This document shows, piece by piece, positions 17,679 through 25,835 of a stretch of DNA of 64,000 nucleotides. Source of the DNA: M3007 sp031425035 (GTDB lineage: Bacteria > Bacteroidota > Bacteroidia > Chitinophagales > Saprospiraceae). The notes below the pieces were generated by a model that ran no database searches, was not told the DNA's origin, and saw only the letters and a program-made list of their open reading frames with translations. Location of the stretch: the NCBI GenBank assembly GCA_031425035.1, contig JANPIN010000103.1, positions 1-64,000 of the forward strand. Direction: 5' to 3'. A program made the translations under genes and the position numbers. Every line of letters begins with the position of its first letter. Within the stretch, counting starts at the first letter, position 1.

Positions 17679-18698
17679 ATGACTGATTTTCCGAGCCAAC
17701 CCAAAACATTCTGGCAACGCCCCGAAGGCATCGTGGGCGGCGTAGCCTTAGTGGGCCTTCTGGGCGCCGCCGCATATTTTCTTCTGCCTATTTTAGGCAC
17801 CATCGTCTGGAACACGGTCAACCTGGCCATTGGGCTGGGCGTACTGGCCGCCATTATCTACATGGTGCTCGATCCCAAACTGCGCAACCTGATCTGGTAC
17901 ATGTACAAATCGGTCATGCGCTCGATCACCGGGGTTTTCGTGCAGATCGACCCGATCGGTATTCTGAAAAGTTACATCGACGACCTGAAGGACAGCCTGG
18001 GAAAAATGAACACCCAGATCAGCAACCTCAAAGGGCAGATGTATAAACTGGCTGAAATGATCAAGCAGAACCAGCGCGACATCCAGAACAACCTGGGGAT
18101 GGCCAACAAAGCCAAGGAAGTCGGCCGCGATTCGATCATGGTGCTGAAAGCCCGCAAAGCCGGTCGCCTGCAGGAATCCAACATGAAACTCGACGACCTG
18201 TACAAGCGCATGGAAATCCTTTACCGGGTACTCACGAAAATGTACGAGAATTCGGAGATCATGCTCGAAGACCTGTCCGATCAGGTGGTCGTAAAAGAGC
18301 AGGAATATAAAGCCATCAAGGCCAGCCACAGCGCCATGCGTTCGGCACAAGCCATTCTGACCGGTAATTCCGACAAGAAATATATGTACGATATGGCGCT
18401 CGAAGCTATGGCCAACGACGTGGGTCAGAAGGTGGGTGAAATGGAGCGTTTCATGGATATGTCCAAGAACTTCATGGATTCCATCGACCTGCAAAACGGC
18501 GTCTTCGAGGAAGAAGGCCTGCAACTGCTGGAAAAATGGGAAAAAGAAGGCGCTTCCATGCTGCTCGGCAATGATAAAAACAAGATTATTGCCAAAGCCA
18601 ATAACAGCAAGGACGTGCTGGACCTGAACGCGCCGCCGATCACGCTCAATAAGGAAGAGCGCGGTGGTAATCAGTACGACTCGTTTTTTGATCAGTAG
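17679..18698 (+). CDS. membrane-anchored PspA/Vipp1-like coiled-coil protein
   Basis: A protein of 339 residues with two membrane segments near 18-40 and 44-64, followed by a long helical domain at about 85-260. The helical part (ILKSYIDDLKDSLGKM, KAKEVGRDSIMVLKARKAGR, QEYKAIKASHSAMRSAQAIL) recalls the hairpin and following helices of the PspA/IM30/ESCRT-III superfamily, including an early conserved-looking ARKAGR turn. A C-terminal acidic and flexible tail ends in YDSFFDQ. The similarity is judged by eye and needs a profile search. Likely role: membrane maintenance or remodelling, working with the two upstream genes. Confidence 0.6.
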   Translation: MTDFPSQPKTFWQRPEGIVGGVALVGLLGAAAYFLLPILGTIVWNTVNLAIGLGVLAAIIYMVLDPKLRNLIWYMYKSVMRSITGVFVQIDPIGILKSYIDDLKDSLGKMNTQISNLKGQMYKLAEMIKQNQRDIQNNLGMANKAKEVGRDSIMVLKARKAGRLQESNMKLDDLYKRMEILYRVLTKMYENSEIMLEDLSDQVVVKEQEYKAIKASHSAMRSAQAILTGNSDKKYMYDMALEAMANDVGQKVGEMERFMDMSKNFMDSIDLQNGVFEEEGLQLLEKWEKEGASMLLGNDKNKIIAKANNSKDVLDLNAPPITLNKEERGGNQYDSFFDQ

Positions 18699-18720
18699 TT
18701 TTTTCCTCTACAGATAAGCC

Positions 18721-18764
18721 ATCCGCCGGTCAGCCTTTGTGTTGACCGGCGGATTTTTATTTTA
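18721..18764 (+). terminator. rho-independent terminator of PspA-like operon
   Basis: ATCCGCCGGTCA (18721-18732) pairs perfectly with TGACCGGCGGAT (18743-18754) around a 10-nt loop, followed by TTTTATTTTA. It starts 22 nt after the stop of the PspA-like gene. Confidence 0.85.
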
Positions 18765-18918
18765 TGCCAACCACTTTTCAGCAAAAAAAGAACGGAAACT
18801 ACCTTATTTTTATGGCAATAATTTGTTACGTATTTCTTCCGTTTAGGTATTGTAGGCTGGAGATGAAAATTTATGGAACCTTATTTGCTGCCCATACTTT
18901 ATAAATCGTTACAATCTC

Positions 18919-21027
18919 ATGTTCATCCCTGGTTGGCAATCCGTTTGGTACAAGACCCTGGCAGTCGTATGTCTGCTGACCGGGTTCGGCCAGGCAAATG
19001 CGCAACCATTGATCAACTGGGATAGAACACTGGGTGGGGAACGCTACGAAGAGCTGAATGGTCAACTCATTTTATCAGATGGCATTCTCGTGGGCGGCAC
19101 TTCCAATTCGACGGCCGTCTTCGGAAACCCCAGCGATCTTTCCCTCAACTTTTTCATTGCCAAACTCGATTTCAACGGTAATGTGCTGTGGCGCCGCATG
19201 TACGGCGGTTTGCAGGACGAACGCATCTGGGCGCTGGTGCCGACAGCCGACGGCGGTTTTCTGGCCGGCGGTTATTCCTATTCCAGCGTCAGCGGCGACC
19301 GTACCCAGCCTACCCGGGGAGATATGGATGTCTGGCTGATCAAAATTGACGCCCAGGGTAACCTGCTCTGGGACAAAGCCTACGGTGGACTTTACCGCGA
19401 CGAATTGTTCGCTATTCGCCCCATGCTGGATGGCAGCGGATACCTGCTCGGTTGTCATTCCTGGTCGGACGTCAGCGGCGAAAAGTCCGAACCAACCCGG
19501 GGGCTACAGGATTTCTGGGTGCTACGTATTGATAATCAGGGCAATCTGCTGTGGGATAAAACGATCGGTGGCGATAGTTACGAACAGATCAACGACCTCG
19601 AATGGGCGGCCGACGGCAATGTATACTTATCCGGCGGCACCGTTTCTGATGCGAATGGCGACCTCGGTTCCGAACCCAGCCGCGGCGGCATGGATTTTCT
19701 TTTGATCAAATTCAACCCCCAGACCCGCCAGGTGATCTGGGCGCATCGCTACGGCGGCGCCGGGGAAGACTATCCGTATGTGCTGCACCTGGCCCGTTCG
19801 GGAAATCTGCTGCTGGGCGGCCGCTCCGGTTCTGCGCCGGCCGCTCCCGGCCCCTTTAATAATGGTAAATCCTCCGCTTTTTACGGGGGAGACAGCGATT
19901 ACTGGATGCTGGAGCTGGACCCGGAAGGCCAGAAATTGCGCGAGTGGAGTTTTGGCGGCAGTGGTTTGGACGATTTATACGCCATTCAGGAAAATGAAGT
20001 GGGGCAGATCGTGCTCGGAGGGGTCAGCAATTCCGGTATTTCAGGGAATAAAACCGAGGATTCCCTGGGGGGCTATGATTACTGGTTCGTCGGTTTAAAT
20101 AAGAAGCTGCAAAAAACCTGGGAAATGGAGGTTGGTGGCATTAAAAATGACGCGCTCACCCAGATCAGCCGCCTGCGCGATGGTTCGCTGGTCTTTGGCG
20201 GCCATTCGGATAGCAACAAAGGTTTTGATAAAACCGAAAACTCGGCCGGCCTGAATGACTTTTGGGTGCTGAATACTTTGTGTGAAACCTCCGCCGAAAT
20301 TAGCCTCCTTGGTCCGCCGCCCTGCGACCAGCCTTTCCTGCAACTGCAGGTGGAAATGGTCGACTGTGATTCCTGCTGCATTCTGTGGAGCGACGGTTCG
20401 ATGGATAAATCGATCAAATTGCCTGGCAATCAAGCAGATACGGTCAGCGTGGCGGTGTATAACGAGTACGGCTGCATCGGCCGGGATACCTTCGTGGTGC
20501 AACCTACTACAGTGCCCACTATCGAACTGGGGCCGGCCGAAATAACCATTACCCAGGGTATGAATGTCGTGCTGGGCGTAGCGAATTCCGCCATGCTGTA
20601 TACCTGGAGTACGGGCGCTTCCACCGCTACGATTACCGTCCAGGCAGCCGGCTTGTACGCGGTCACCGTGACCAATGCCTACGGCTGCACCGCCACCGAT
20701 CAGGTACTGATAAGCGTGGAGGCAAAAACTAAAACGGCGGTCTGGGTGCCCAATATTTTTTCTCCCAACGACGACGGCGTGAATGACTTCCTAACGGTGT
20801 ACGCCAACGAAGGCATACGGCGGGTGGTTACTTTCCAGATCAATGATCGCTGGGGCGACCTATGCTTCCGGCACGATAATTTTCCACCACTCACTGACCA
20901 GGACGGCTGGGACGGCGATGTGGGCCATAAACCCGCTCCGATGGGGGTGTACGTGTGGTTTGCGGAGGTAGAGTATCTCGATGGTACCCGGGAGTTGTTT
21001 GATGGAAGCGTAACTTTATTGCGTTGA
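18919..21027 (+). CDS. T9SS cargo with repeated beta-propeller-like units, type B sorting domain
   Basis: A protein of 702 residues with an N-terminal signal peptide (KTLAVVCLLTGFGQANAQ). Residues about 30-450 are repeats of roughly 55 residues with the pattern DVWLIKIDAQGNLLWDKAYGG and DGGFLAGGYS, as in secreted propeller proteins of Bacteroidota. Two Ig-like segments follow. The C-terminus is the gliding-motility-associated CTD: WVPNIFSPNDDGVNDFLTVY...INDRWGD...WDGDV...PMGVYVWFAEVEYLDG (TIGR04131 type). This marks export through the type IX secretion system. The function of the mature protein (adhesin, binding protein) is not evident. Confidence 0.85.
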   Translation: MFIPGWQSVWYKTLAVVCLLTGFGQANAQPLINWDRTLGGERYEELNGQLILSDGILVGGTSNSTAVFGNPSDLSLNFFIAKLDFNGNVLWRRMYGGLQDERIWALVPTADGGFLAGGYSYSSVSGDRTQPTRGDMDVWLIKIDAQGNLLWDKAYGGLYRDELFAIRPMLDGSGYLLGCHSWSDVSGEKSEPTRGLQDFWVLRIDNQGNLLWDKTIGGDSYEQINDLEWAADGNVYLSGGTVSDANGDLGSEPSRGGMDFLLIKFNPQTRQVIWAHRYGGAGEDYPYVLHLARSGNLLLGGRSGSAPAAPGPFNNGKSSAFYGGDSDYWMLELDPEGQKLREWSFGGSGLDDLYAIQENEVGQIVLGGVSNSGISGNKTEDSLGGYDYWFVGLNKKLQKTWEMEVGGIKNDALTQISRLRDGSLVFGGHSDSNKGFDKTENSAGLNDFWVLNTLCETSAEISLLGPPPCDQPFLQLQVEMVDCDSCCILWSDGSMDKSIKLPGNQADTVSVAVYNEYGCIGRDTFVVQPTTVPTIELGPAEITITQGMNVVLGVANSAMLYTWSTGASTATITVQAAGLYAVTVTNAYGCTATDQVLISVEAKTKTAVWVPNIFSPNDDGVNDFLTVYANEGIRRVVTFQINDRWGDLCFRHDNFPPLTDQDGWDGDVGHKPAPMGVYVWFAEVEYLDGTRELFDGSVTLLR

Positions 21028-21070
21028 GTTTCCTAAAATTTCCGATTTTGCCCCGGTTTTGAATTTTTTC

Positions 21071-21100
21071 TTGCAAAAAAGCAGGATTGCTGTACTTTTC
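21071..21100 (+). promoter_or_regulatory. probable promoter of cas6
   Basis: TTG at 21071-21073, 19 nt, then TACTTTTC at 21093-21100, one base from the Bacteroidota -7 consensus TAnnTTTG. It lies about 68 nt before the cas6 ATG and suggests the gene is transcribed on its own. Confidence 0.4.
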
Positions 21101-21167
21101 GCGGCGAAAAACGAACAAACCGATGCTGGAGAAAACTATAATCTATTTTTAATCACAACTGCACACT

Positions 21168-21959
21168 ATGCGAATTCAGTTCAGCCTTTCCTGTCAGAAG
21201 GGCACCATTATCCCGATTAATTACCAATCCGAAATCTCCAGTTGGGTATTTTCCGTTCTGTCTAAGGCTGGTGCGGAACTTCAGCATTGGGTGCAGCAAC
21301 GCGGTTTCGATCTTGGTTCCCGAAATTATAAACTCTTCACTTTCAGTCCCCTAGCCATCTATCCTTATGAGATGGACCAGGTGAAACAGGAGTTTAAGCT
21401 ACAGGGTAATCAGGTTAAGATCAGTATTTCCCTGTATATGGATCCCTCTTTCGAGCAGCAGATCGTCAATTTGTTCCGGCAGCAGCCGCTGCAATTGGGG
21501 ACGCTGGAAGGACAGCCGGCCCAGTTTGAAGTAAAGCACTGGCAGATCATGCCGAAGCCGGTTTTCAAAGAGACCATGCAGTTCAAGGCAATTTCCCCCA
21601 TCTCTATTACCACGGTGGAGGAAATTAAAACGACCAATCCCTACCTGCTGCCGGATAATGAGCATTACGACATCAGCTTTTTCAGCCATCTGGTACGGCG
21701 CTTCAAAGCCGCTATGCAGTATAAATCACTGGTCAACCTGAAATTGCTGGATCCCGCATTTCCAATGCAGTACCGGCTGATCGGTCAGGCAAAATCACGC
21801 CTGATTCACCTCAAACCCAATCCGGAAGGGGTGGCGCAGTTACGCGGGTTTGCGTACGAATTTGAGGTGAGCCTGCCACAACCAATGATGGAATTCTGCT
21901 ATTTCGCCGGTTTTGGCGAATACCCGTACCTGGGGTTTGGTTTCGTGGATTTGAAATAA
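21168..21959 (+). CDS. cas6: stand-alone Cas6-family CRISPR RNA endoribonuclease
   Basis: A protein of 263 residues with the Cas6 architecture: N-terminal RRM-like fold with SEISSWVFSVLSKAG, the hallmark NYKLFTFSPLAIYP at about 52-65, a second RRM with MQFKAISPISITT, and the C-terminal Gly-rich loop CYFAGFGEYPYLGFGFVDLK. Cas6 cuts precursor crRNA at each repeat. The position that usually holds the catalytic His (W-L-H-x-x-G-Y in many members) reads W41-V-Q43-Q-R-G-F, with a His three residues earlier (His40). No other cas gene or array is present in this window. It may serve a distant locus or be a non-cleaving homologue. Confidence 0.88.
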   Translation: MRIQFSLSCQKGTIIPINYQSEISSWVFSVLSKAGAELQHWVQQRGFDLGSRNYKLFTFSPLAIYPYEMDQVKQEFKLQGNQVKISISLYMDPSFEQQIVNLFRQQPLQLGTLEGQPAQFEVKHWQIMPKPVFKETMQFKAISPISITTVEEIKTTNPYLLPDNEHYDISFFSHLVRRFKAAMQYKSLVNLKLLDPAFPMQYRLIGQAKSRLIHLKPNPEGVAQLRGFAYEFEVSLPQPMMEFCYFAGFGEYPYLGFGFVDLK

Positions 21960-22034
21960 GCATTCATTCGGTATACGGCTATGGCCGGTAGAAATTTAGT
22001 CTGAACCTCCATGCTTCCAATTTGTTTGCCCAGT

Positions 22035-22454
22035 ATGCTCTTCCGAATTCTTCCCCTGGCTTTTGTCTCCCTCCTTTTTACCGCCTGTGAAAACGAAACG
22101 GAGAAAAATCAAGCAACCCTCCTGGGCCGATGGCAATTGACAAAAGGCCTGCGCAATAAAAGTGAAACGCAAACCCTGCAAGGGGTGTATTACTACTTTG
22201 GCGCAGACGGTAAAATGCAAACCAACCTGCCTATTGGTGCGGAAACGCCAACGGACTACGTGGTGGTAAAAGATGAAATAGAACAGCGCAGCGCCCAGCC
22301 GGTCAAATACACTATTCAGCAGCTAACCGATACCGTCCTGGTGGTCACGCTGGAAATGCACGGTGTGCCGTTTGAATTTCAATTTCGCCGGGTCGCCAAT
22401 GATGCACTGCTTCCGACTCCCTTACCTCAGGAAAACGATAGTTTATCCCGGTAA
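22035..22454 (+). CDS. small lipoprotein, lipocalin-like
   Basis: About 139 residues from the ATG at 22035 (MLFRILPLAFVSLLFTAC), chosen because the lipobox FTAC then ends a normal signal peptide; eight residues upstream are also in frame. The mature part begins with LLGRWQLTKGLRNK, followed by strands such as YYYFGADGKMQT and VKYTIQQLTDTVLVVTLEM. This is the G-x-W start and beta-rich pattern of small Bacteroidota lipocalin-like lipoproteins. Role unknown. Its stop is 18 nt from the stop of the convergent next gene. Confidence 0.65.
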   Translation: MLFRILPLAFVSLLFTACENETEKNQATLLGRWQLTKGLRNKSETQTLQGVYYYFGADGKMQTNLPIGAETPTDYVVVKDEIEQRSAQPVKYTIQQLTDTVLVVTLEMHGVPFEFQFRRVANDALLPTPLPQENDSLSR

Positions 22455-22472
22455 AGCGAGTTGGTTGGGAAT

Positions 22473-23288
22473 TCATGGACAGGCGCGCATATAAGTGTTT
22501 GTATCCCAGTCAAATACGTAGTGCTCGACTACATTATCCGGAATAGATTTCTCGTCATTGTCTTCTCCGGGCCGGGTACCCCGCGTCACCAGATCGAAAT
22601 CCCACCAGCCGGATTTAGTGGAGTTGTTGCTCAAAAAATGGATGGTTTTATCAAATAAATACGTCTTTTCATTGGACTCGCCCCACACGCCGTTATTATC
22701 TTCATGCACCACGTAGTTGAACACTTTTTCCAGGTTATCCATGTTGCGATATTCAATGTACTCGCTGGAAATTCCCTGGCCAAACCACTCCATATCCAGG
22801 CTCAACGCCCACTGATTTTCACCAAATTGTAACAGCCCAACCAAACCATTGGCGCCATAGCCCCCCAGTGCAGCGAGGTGTTTGGAAAACTGCCGCACTT
22901 CCCAGCGGCCGGTAACTGCCGCTTCGTCGAGCACGGCTACGCTCAACTGGGCGCCACAGGCATGGCAGTCGCTGACTTCGCCGTTATCATAGTGAAAAGT
23001 GGCAAAAACAGCTACCGCGTGGTGAATACCGTAGGTGGTGAAATATAAAATGGTATCCAGACCCGTATGGAGATAACCGTCGTCCGACAGGTTGGCTTCC
23101 ACAGCGTCGGAAAAACTGATGGGTTTCCAGAGCACGTCGCCATTGGTTTCATCAAAAAAACCGGAGTCGAATAGTACGCTCAAAAGCCGCTGCGTATCCC
23201 GCAGGTCGAAACTTACCATGGACTCACTTTGACCCGAAAGGGCAGAACAGAAAAAAAGGAAACCGAAGAAGAGGATAAGTTTTTTCAT
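22473..23288 (-). CDS. secreted protein of unknown function
   Basis: A protein of 271 residues from the ATG at 23286-23288 (MKKLILFFGFLFFCSALSGQ), which gives a clear signal peptide; the longer frame adds 25 residues before it. The mature part is acidic and rich in aromatic residues, with DFDLVTRGTRPGEDNDEKS near the end. It has a CHAC motif that might bind metal (SDCHACGAQL). I do not recognise the family. It follows the thiolase gene by 81 nt on the same strand, but a functional link is not obvious. Confidence 0.6.
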   Translation of the reverse strand: MKKLILFFGFLFFCSALSGQSESMVSFDLRDTQRLLSVLFDSGFFDETNGDVLWKPISFSDAVEANLSDDGYLHTGLDTILYFTTYGIHHAVAVFATFHYDNGEVSDCHACGAQLSVAVLDEAAVTGRWEVRQFSKHLAALGGYGANGLVGLLQFGENQWALSLDMEWFGQGISSEYIEYRNMDNLEKVFNYVVHEDNNGVWGESNEKTYLFDKTIHFLSNNSTKSGWWDFDLVTRGTRPGEDNDEKSIPDNVVEHYVFDWDTNTYMRACP

Positions 23289-23369
23289 AAGAAACACACT
23301 GACAACAAGAGGGATGTACAGACCAAAATCTGGCTTGTCCAACGTAAACTTAACCTTTTGCATTGCAGA

Positions 23370-24581
23370 TCAACTGCGTTCCAGCACCACGGCATACCCT
23401 TGACCCACCCCGATACACATAGTACACAGCGCATAACGGCCATCGTGCCGCTGCAGTTCCCGGGCGGCTGACAGCAGTAATCGGGCGCCAGACATGCCCA
23501 GCGGGTGACCCAGGGCAATGGCGCCGCCGTTGGGGTTGATGCGCCGGTCATCGTCGGCCAGTCCTAGCTGGCGGCTACAGGCCAGCACCTGTGCAGCAAA
23601 AGCTTCGTTGAGTTCAATGACATCCATCTCCGCTAACGTTAGCCCGGCCTTACGCAGCGCTTCCTGACTGGCGCCCACCGGACCAATGCCCATGATGCGG
23701 GGTTCTACGCCGACGACGGCCGCGCTTACCAGGCGGGCCAGCGGGCGTAAGCCATGCTCTTTCAAGCCCTTATCCGAAGCGATCAGCAGGGCGGCGGCCC
23801 CATCGTTGAGTCCGGCGGCATTACCGGCAGTGACCGAGCCATCTTTTTTGAATGCCGGTTTTAAACGCGCCAGGCCTTCCAGCGTAGTACCGGACTTGAT
23901 AAATTCATCCCGTTCAATCAGGATCGCTTCCCCTTTGGCCTGCGGCACGATGACGGGGGCAATTTCTTCGGCAAAACGTCCGGCATCGCGGGCCCGCGTC
24001 GCTTTCTGCTGGCTCCAAAGGGCGAACTGATCCTGATCCTCCCGGCTGATACCGTACAGGTCGACCAGATTTTCCGCCGTCATTCCCATCGGATCGGTGC
24101 CATAATCGGCCTGCATGCGGGGGTTGATAAAACGCCAGCCAAAACTGCTGTCGAACATCTGCGCATCGGTACCAAAGGGTTTAGCGGATTTACTGACCAC
24201 GTAAGGGCCGCGCGTCATGCCTTCCACGCCACCGGCCAGATACAGATCGCCGTCGCCCACATTCACGGCGCGTTTGGCATGAATAGCGGCGGCCATACCA
24301 CTGGCACACAGGCGATTAACGGTTTCTCCGGGTACGGTATAGGGTAGGCCGGCCAGTAACAGGGCCATCCGCGCTACATTCCGGTTATCTTCTCCGGCCT
24401 GATTGGCGCAGCCGAGCAGCACGTCGCTGATACGGGCCGGGTCCAGCTGCGGATGCCGGGCCATTAACTGTCTGAGAACATGGGCCGCCAGGTCATCGGT
24501 ACGTACCGGGGATAACTGGCCGCCAAAATTACCGACAGGACTGCGGATGCCGTCCACGAGGTAGGCTTCGGAATTTTGCAT
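23370..24581 (-). CDS. acetyl-CoA C-acyltransferase (thiolase)
   Basis: A thiolase of 403 residues. The active-site residues are intact: Cys92 in VNRLCASGM, His359 in GGAIALGHPLGMSGAR, and Cys389 in TMCIGVGQG. The sequence resembles 3-oxoadipyl-CoA/3-ketoacyl-CoA thiolases of the PcaF/PaaJ group (YLVDGIRSPVGNFGG at the start). It would cleave or form 3-ketoacyl-CoA in fatty acid, amino acid or aromatic breakdown. No beta-oxidation partner gene is next to it, so the exact substrate remains open. Confidence 0.93.
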   Translation of the reverse strand: MQNSEAYLVDGIRSPVGNFGGQLSPVRTDDLAAHVLRQLMARHPQLDPARISDVLLGCANQAGEDNRNVARMALLLAGLPYTVPGETVNRLCASGMAAAIHAKRAVNVGDGDLYLAGGVEGMTRGPYVVSKSAKPFGTDAQMFDSSFGWRFINPRMQADYGTDPMGMTAENLVDLYGISREDQDQFALWSQQKATRARDAGRFAEEIAPVIVPQAKGEAILIERDEFIKSGTTLEGLARLKPAFKKDGSVTAGNAAGLNDGAAALLIASDKGLKEHGLRPLARLVSAAVVGVEPRIMGIGPVGASQEALRKAGLTLAEMDVIELNEAFAAQVLACSRQLGLADDDRRINPNGGAIALGHPLGMSGARLLLSAARELQRHDGRYALCTMCIGVGQGYAVVLERS

Positions 24582-24603
24582 AATTTGTTTAAGTTAGGAT
24601 CGG

Positions 24604-24611
24604 CAAAGGTA
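24604..24611 (-). promoter_or_regulatory. putative -7 element of the thiolase gene
   Basis: On the minus strand TACCTTTG matches TAnnTTTG exactly and lies 22 nt before the thiolase ATG. A good -33 TTTG at normal distance is not seen. Confidence 0.35.
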
Positions 24612-24708
24612 ATTAGAGTTGTTGCAAAGTGGTTTTGAACAAAATCGGATTTCCACTAACTGGCGGCTATTTGAACAGCGATCAAATTCACGAAAAAACA
24701 TGGACACG

Positions 24709-24740
24709 TTTGGCAATTCCGGTAACTGGCTTTATGTTTG
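24709..24740 (+). promoter_or_regulatory. promoter of the cysE leader
   Basis: TTTG (24709-24712), a 20-nt spacer and TATGTTTG (24733-24740) match both Bacteroidota promoter elements exactly. Transcription should begin near 24747, only a few bases before the ATG of the leader peptide at 24754. Confidence 0.7.
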
Positions 24741-24753
24741 TTGTCTACAAATA

Positions 24754-24852
24754 ATGAAATCACATATTGTTGCCCGCCAAGTCTGTTGTTGCTGTTGCTA
24801 TCTGGCCGCAAGGAAAGGGCGGGAGCAACTCATGGCTGCGTTTAAACGATAA
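24754..24852 (+). CDS. cysteine-rich leader peptide of the cys operon
   Basis: A 32-residue open frame, ATG at 24754 and TAA at 24850. Its sequence contains five consecutive Cys codons (24784-24798, residues 11-15: VCCCCCY). Residues after the run are ordinary (LAARKGREQLMAAFKR). It begins just downstream of a consensus promoter and ends 24 nt before a strong terminator that precedes serine acetyltransferase. By analogy with Trp, His and Leu leaders, its job would be to make a ribosome pause when charged tRNA-Cys is scarce, rather than to yield a working peptide. Translation is inferred. Confidence 0.75.
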   Translation: MKSHIVARQVCCCCCYLAARKGREQLMAAFKR

Positions 24853-24875
24853 ACGCCCGCCAACGTGGCTCTTTT

Positions 24876-24921
24876 AACAAGCACCCTTTCCAGCCGATGC
24901 CGGAAAGGGTGCTTGTTTTTT
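24876..24921 (+). terminator. terminator in the cysE leader
   Basis: AACAAGCACCCTTTCC (24876-24891) pairs perfectly over 16 bp with 24902-24917, followed by a run of T to 24921. No full-size plus-strand gene lies upstream, which fits an attenuator better than the end of a gene. It is 68 nt before the cysE ATG. Confidence 0.88.
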
Positions 24922-24989
24922 CTACTCCGTGCATCCATTTGTTACGCCGGGTGTTGCAGTATCCTTCAAACTTCGACCTTTCGAGTATT

Positions 24990-25820
24990 ATGAAACCTGC
25001 CTTAGAAAAGTTTTTTCAGCAACTGGATGCCCAGCAGTCCGGCGACGGCGTCCAGATTCCCGTTCGGGTGGAAACACAGCGTCTCTGCGATGCCCTGTTC
25101 CTGTTCCTTTTTCCCAAACTGAGCGACGAGCCCCGCCCCGCTAAGGTGCAGTACGCGACCCTCCGGCATGATTTGAACAAGCTTTTGTACCCCGTGCTGG
25201 CCGATACCAACGGCGCCGTCATGCGCATCGCCGACGGTTTTTTTGACCAGTTACCGCAGGTATATGAAACGATCCTGGAAGACGCGGCGGCTATTCTGCG
25301 TTTCGATCCGGCCGCTACCTGTCTGGAAGAGGTCATTGCTACTTATCCGGGGTTCCAGGCCATTGCTAACTATCGGCTGGCCAACACCTTACACCTGCTG
25401 GGCGCTCCCTTACTGCCACGCATGTTTTCGGAATACCTGCATGGCAAAACCGGGATAGATATCCACCCGGCGGCCACCATAGGACACTCATTTTTTATCG
25501 ATCATGGGACCGGCGTGGTCATCGGCGCCACCAGTGTCATCGGCAACAACGTGAAATTGTACCAGGGCGTAACGCTGGGCGCGCTCCAGGTGGATAAATC
25601 CATGGCGAACATAAAACGACATCCCACCATCGAAGATAACTGCATCTTATATGCCAATTGTACGATTCTGGGCGGACAAACGGTCGTCGGCCATGACTCG
25701 GTTATCGGCGGAAATACCTGGCTGACGACCAGCGTGCCCCCTTATTCGGTCGTGCTGCACCAGTCGCAATTGAAAGTACGCACCCGACCGTTTGACGAAC
25801 CGGTCAACTTTGTGATATAA
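24990..25820 (+). CDS. cysE: serine O-acetyltransferase
   Basis: A protein of 276 residues from the ATG at 24990; the longer frame would begin inside the terminator. An N-terminal helical domain precedes a left-handed beta-helix: IHPAATIGHSFFIDHGTGVV, IGATSVIGNNVKLYQGVTLG, and CILYANCTILGGQTVVG. This is the layout of bacterial serine acetyltransferases, which make O-acetylserine from serine and acetyl-CoA. The next gene is O-acetylserine sulfhydrylase, so the pair completes cysteine synthesis. Expression is probably set by the attenuator just upstream. Confidence 0.92.
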   Translation: MKPALEKFFQQLDAQQSGDGVQIPVRVETQRLCDALFLFLFPKLSDEPRPAKVQYATLRHDLNKLLYPVLADTNGAVMRIADGFFDQLPQVYETILEDAAAILRFDPAATCLEEVIATYPGFQAIANYRLANTLHLLGAPLLPRMFSEYLHGKTGIDIHPAATIGHSFFIDHGTGVVIGATSVIGNNVKLYQGVTLGALQVDKSMANIKRHPTIEDNCILYANCTILGGQTVVGHDSVIGGNTWLTTSVPPYSVVLHQSQLKVRTRPFDEPVNFVI

Positions 25821-25835
25821 AAGGGGGTTTATAAG

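Larger units (their letters stand above)
24754..24921 (+). promoter_or_regulatory. four-segment cysteine attenuator
   Basis: Segment 1 (24769-24778, GTTGCCCGCC) pairs with segment 2 (24818-24829, GGCGGGAGCAAC, with a 2-nt bulge), and the five Cys codons lie in its loop. GGAAAGGG (24812-24819), overlapping segment 2, is complementary to CCCTTTCC (24884-24891), the 5' arm of the terminator, and is identical to the terminator 3' arm (24902-24909). A ribosome stalled on the Cys codons would cover segment 1 and free segment 2 to pair with segment 3 (antitermination, cysE on). Free passage would allow 1:2 and then the terminator. A further hairpin, GCGTTTA/TAAACGC, lies at 24838-24856, and a second CCCGCC is at 24856-24861. 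Confidence 0.75.

Noticed and set aside
24619..24753. Longer form of the cysE leader peptide from an upstream ATG
   Set aside because: The promoter at 24709-24740 lies inside that extension, so the transcript should begin after it.
24769..24861. SAM or other sulfur riboswitch upstream of cysE
   Set aside because: None of the conserved core sequences of SAM riboswitches that I know can be found; the Cys-codon leader with alternative stems explains the layout better.
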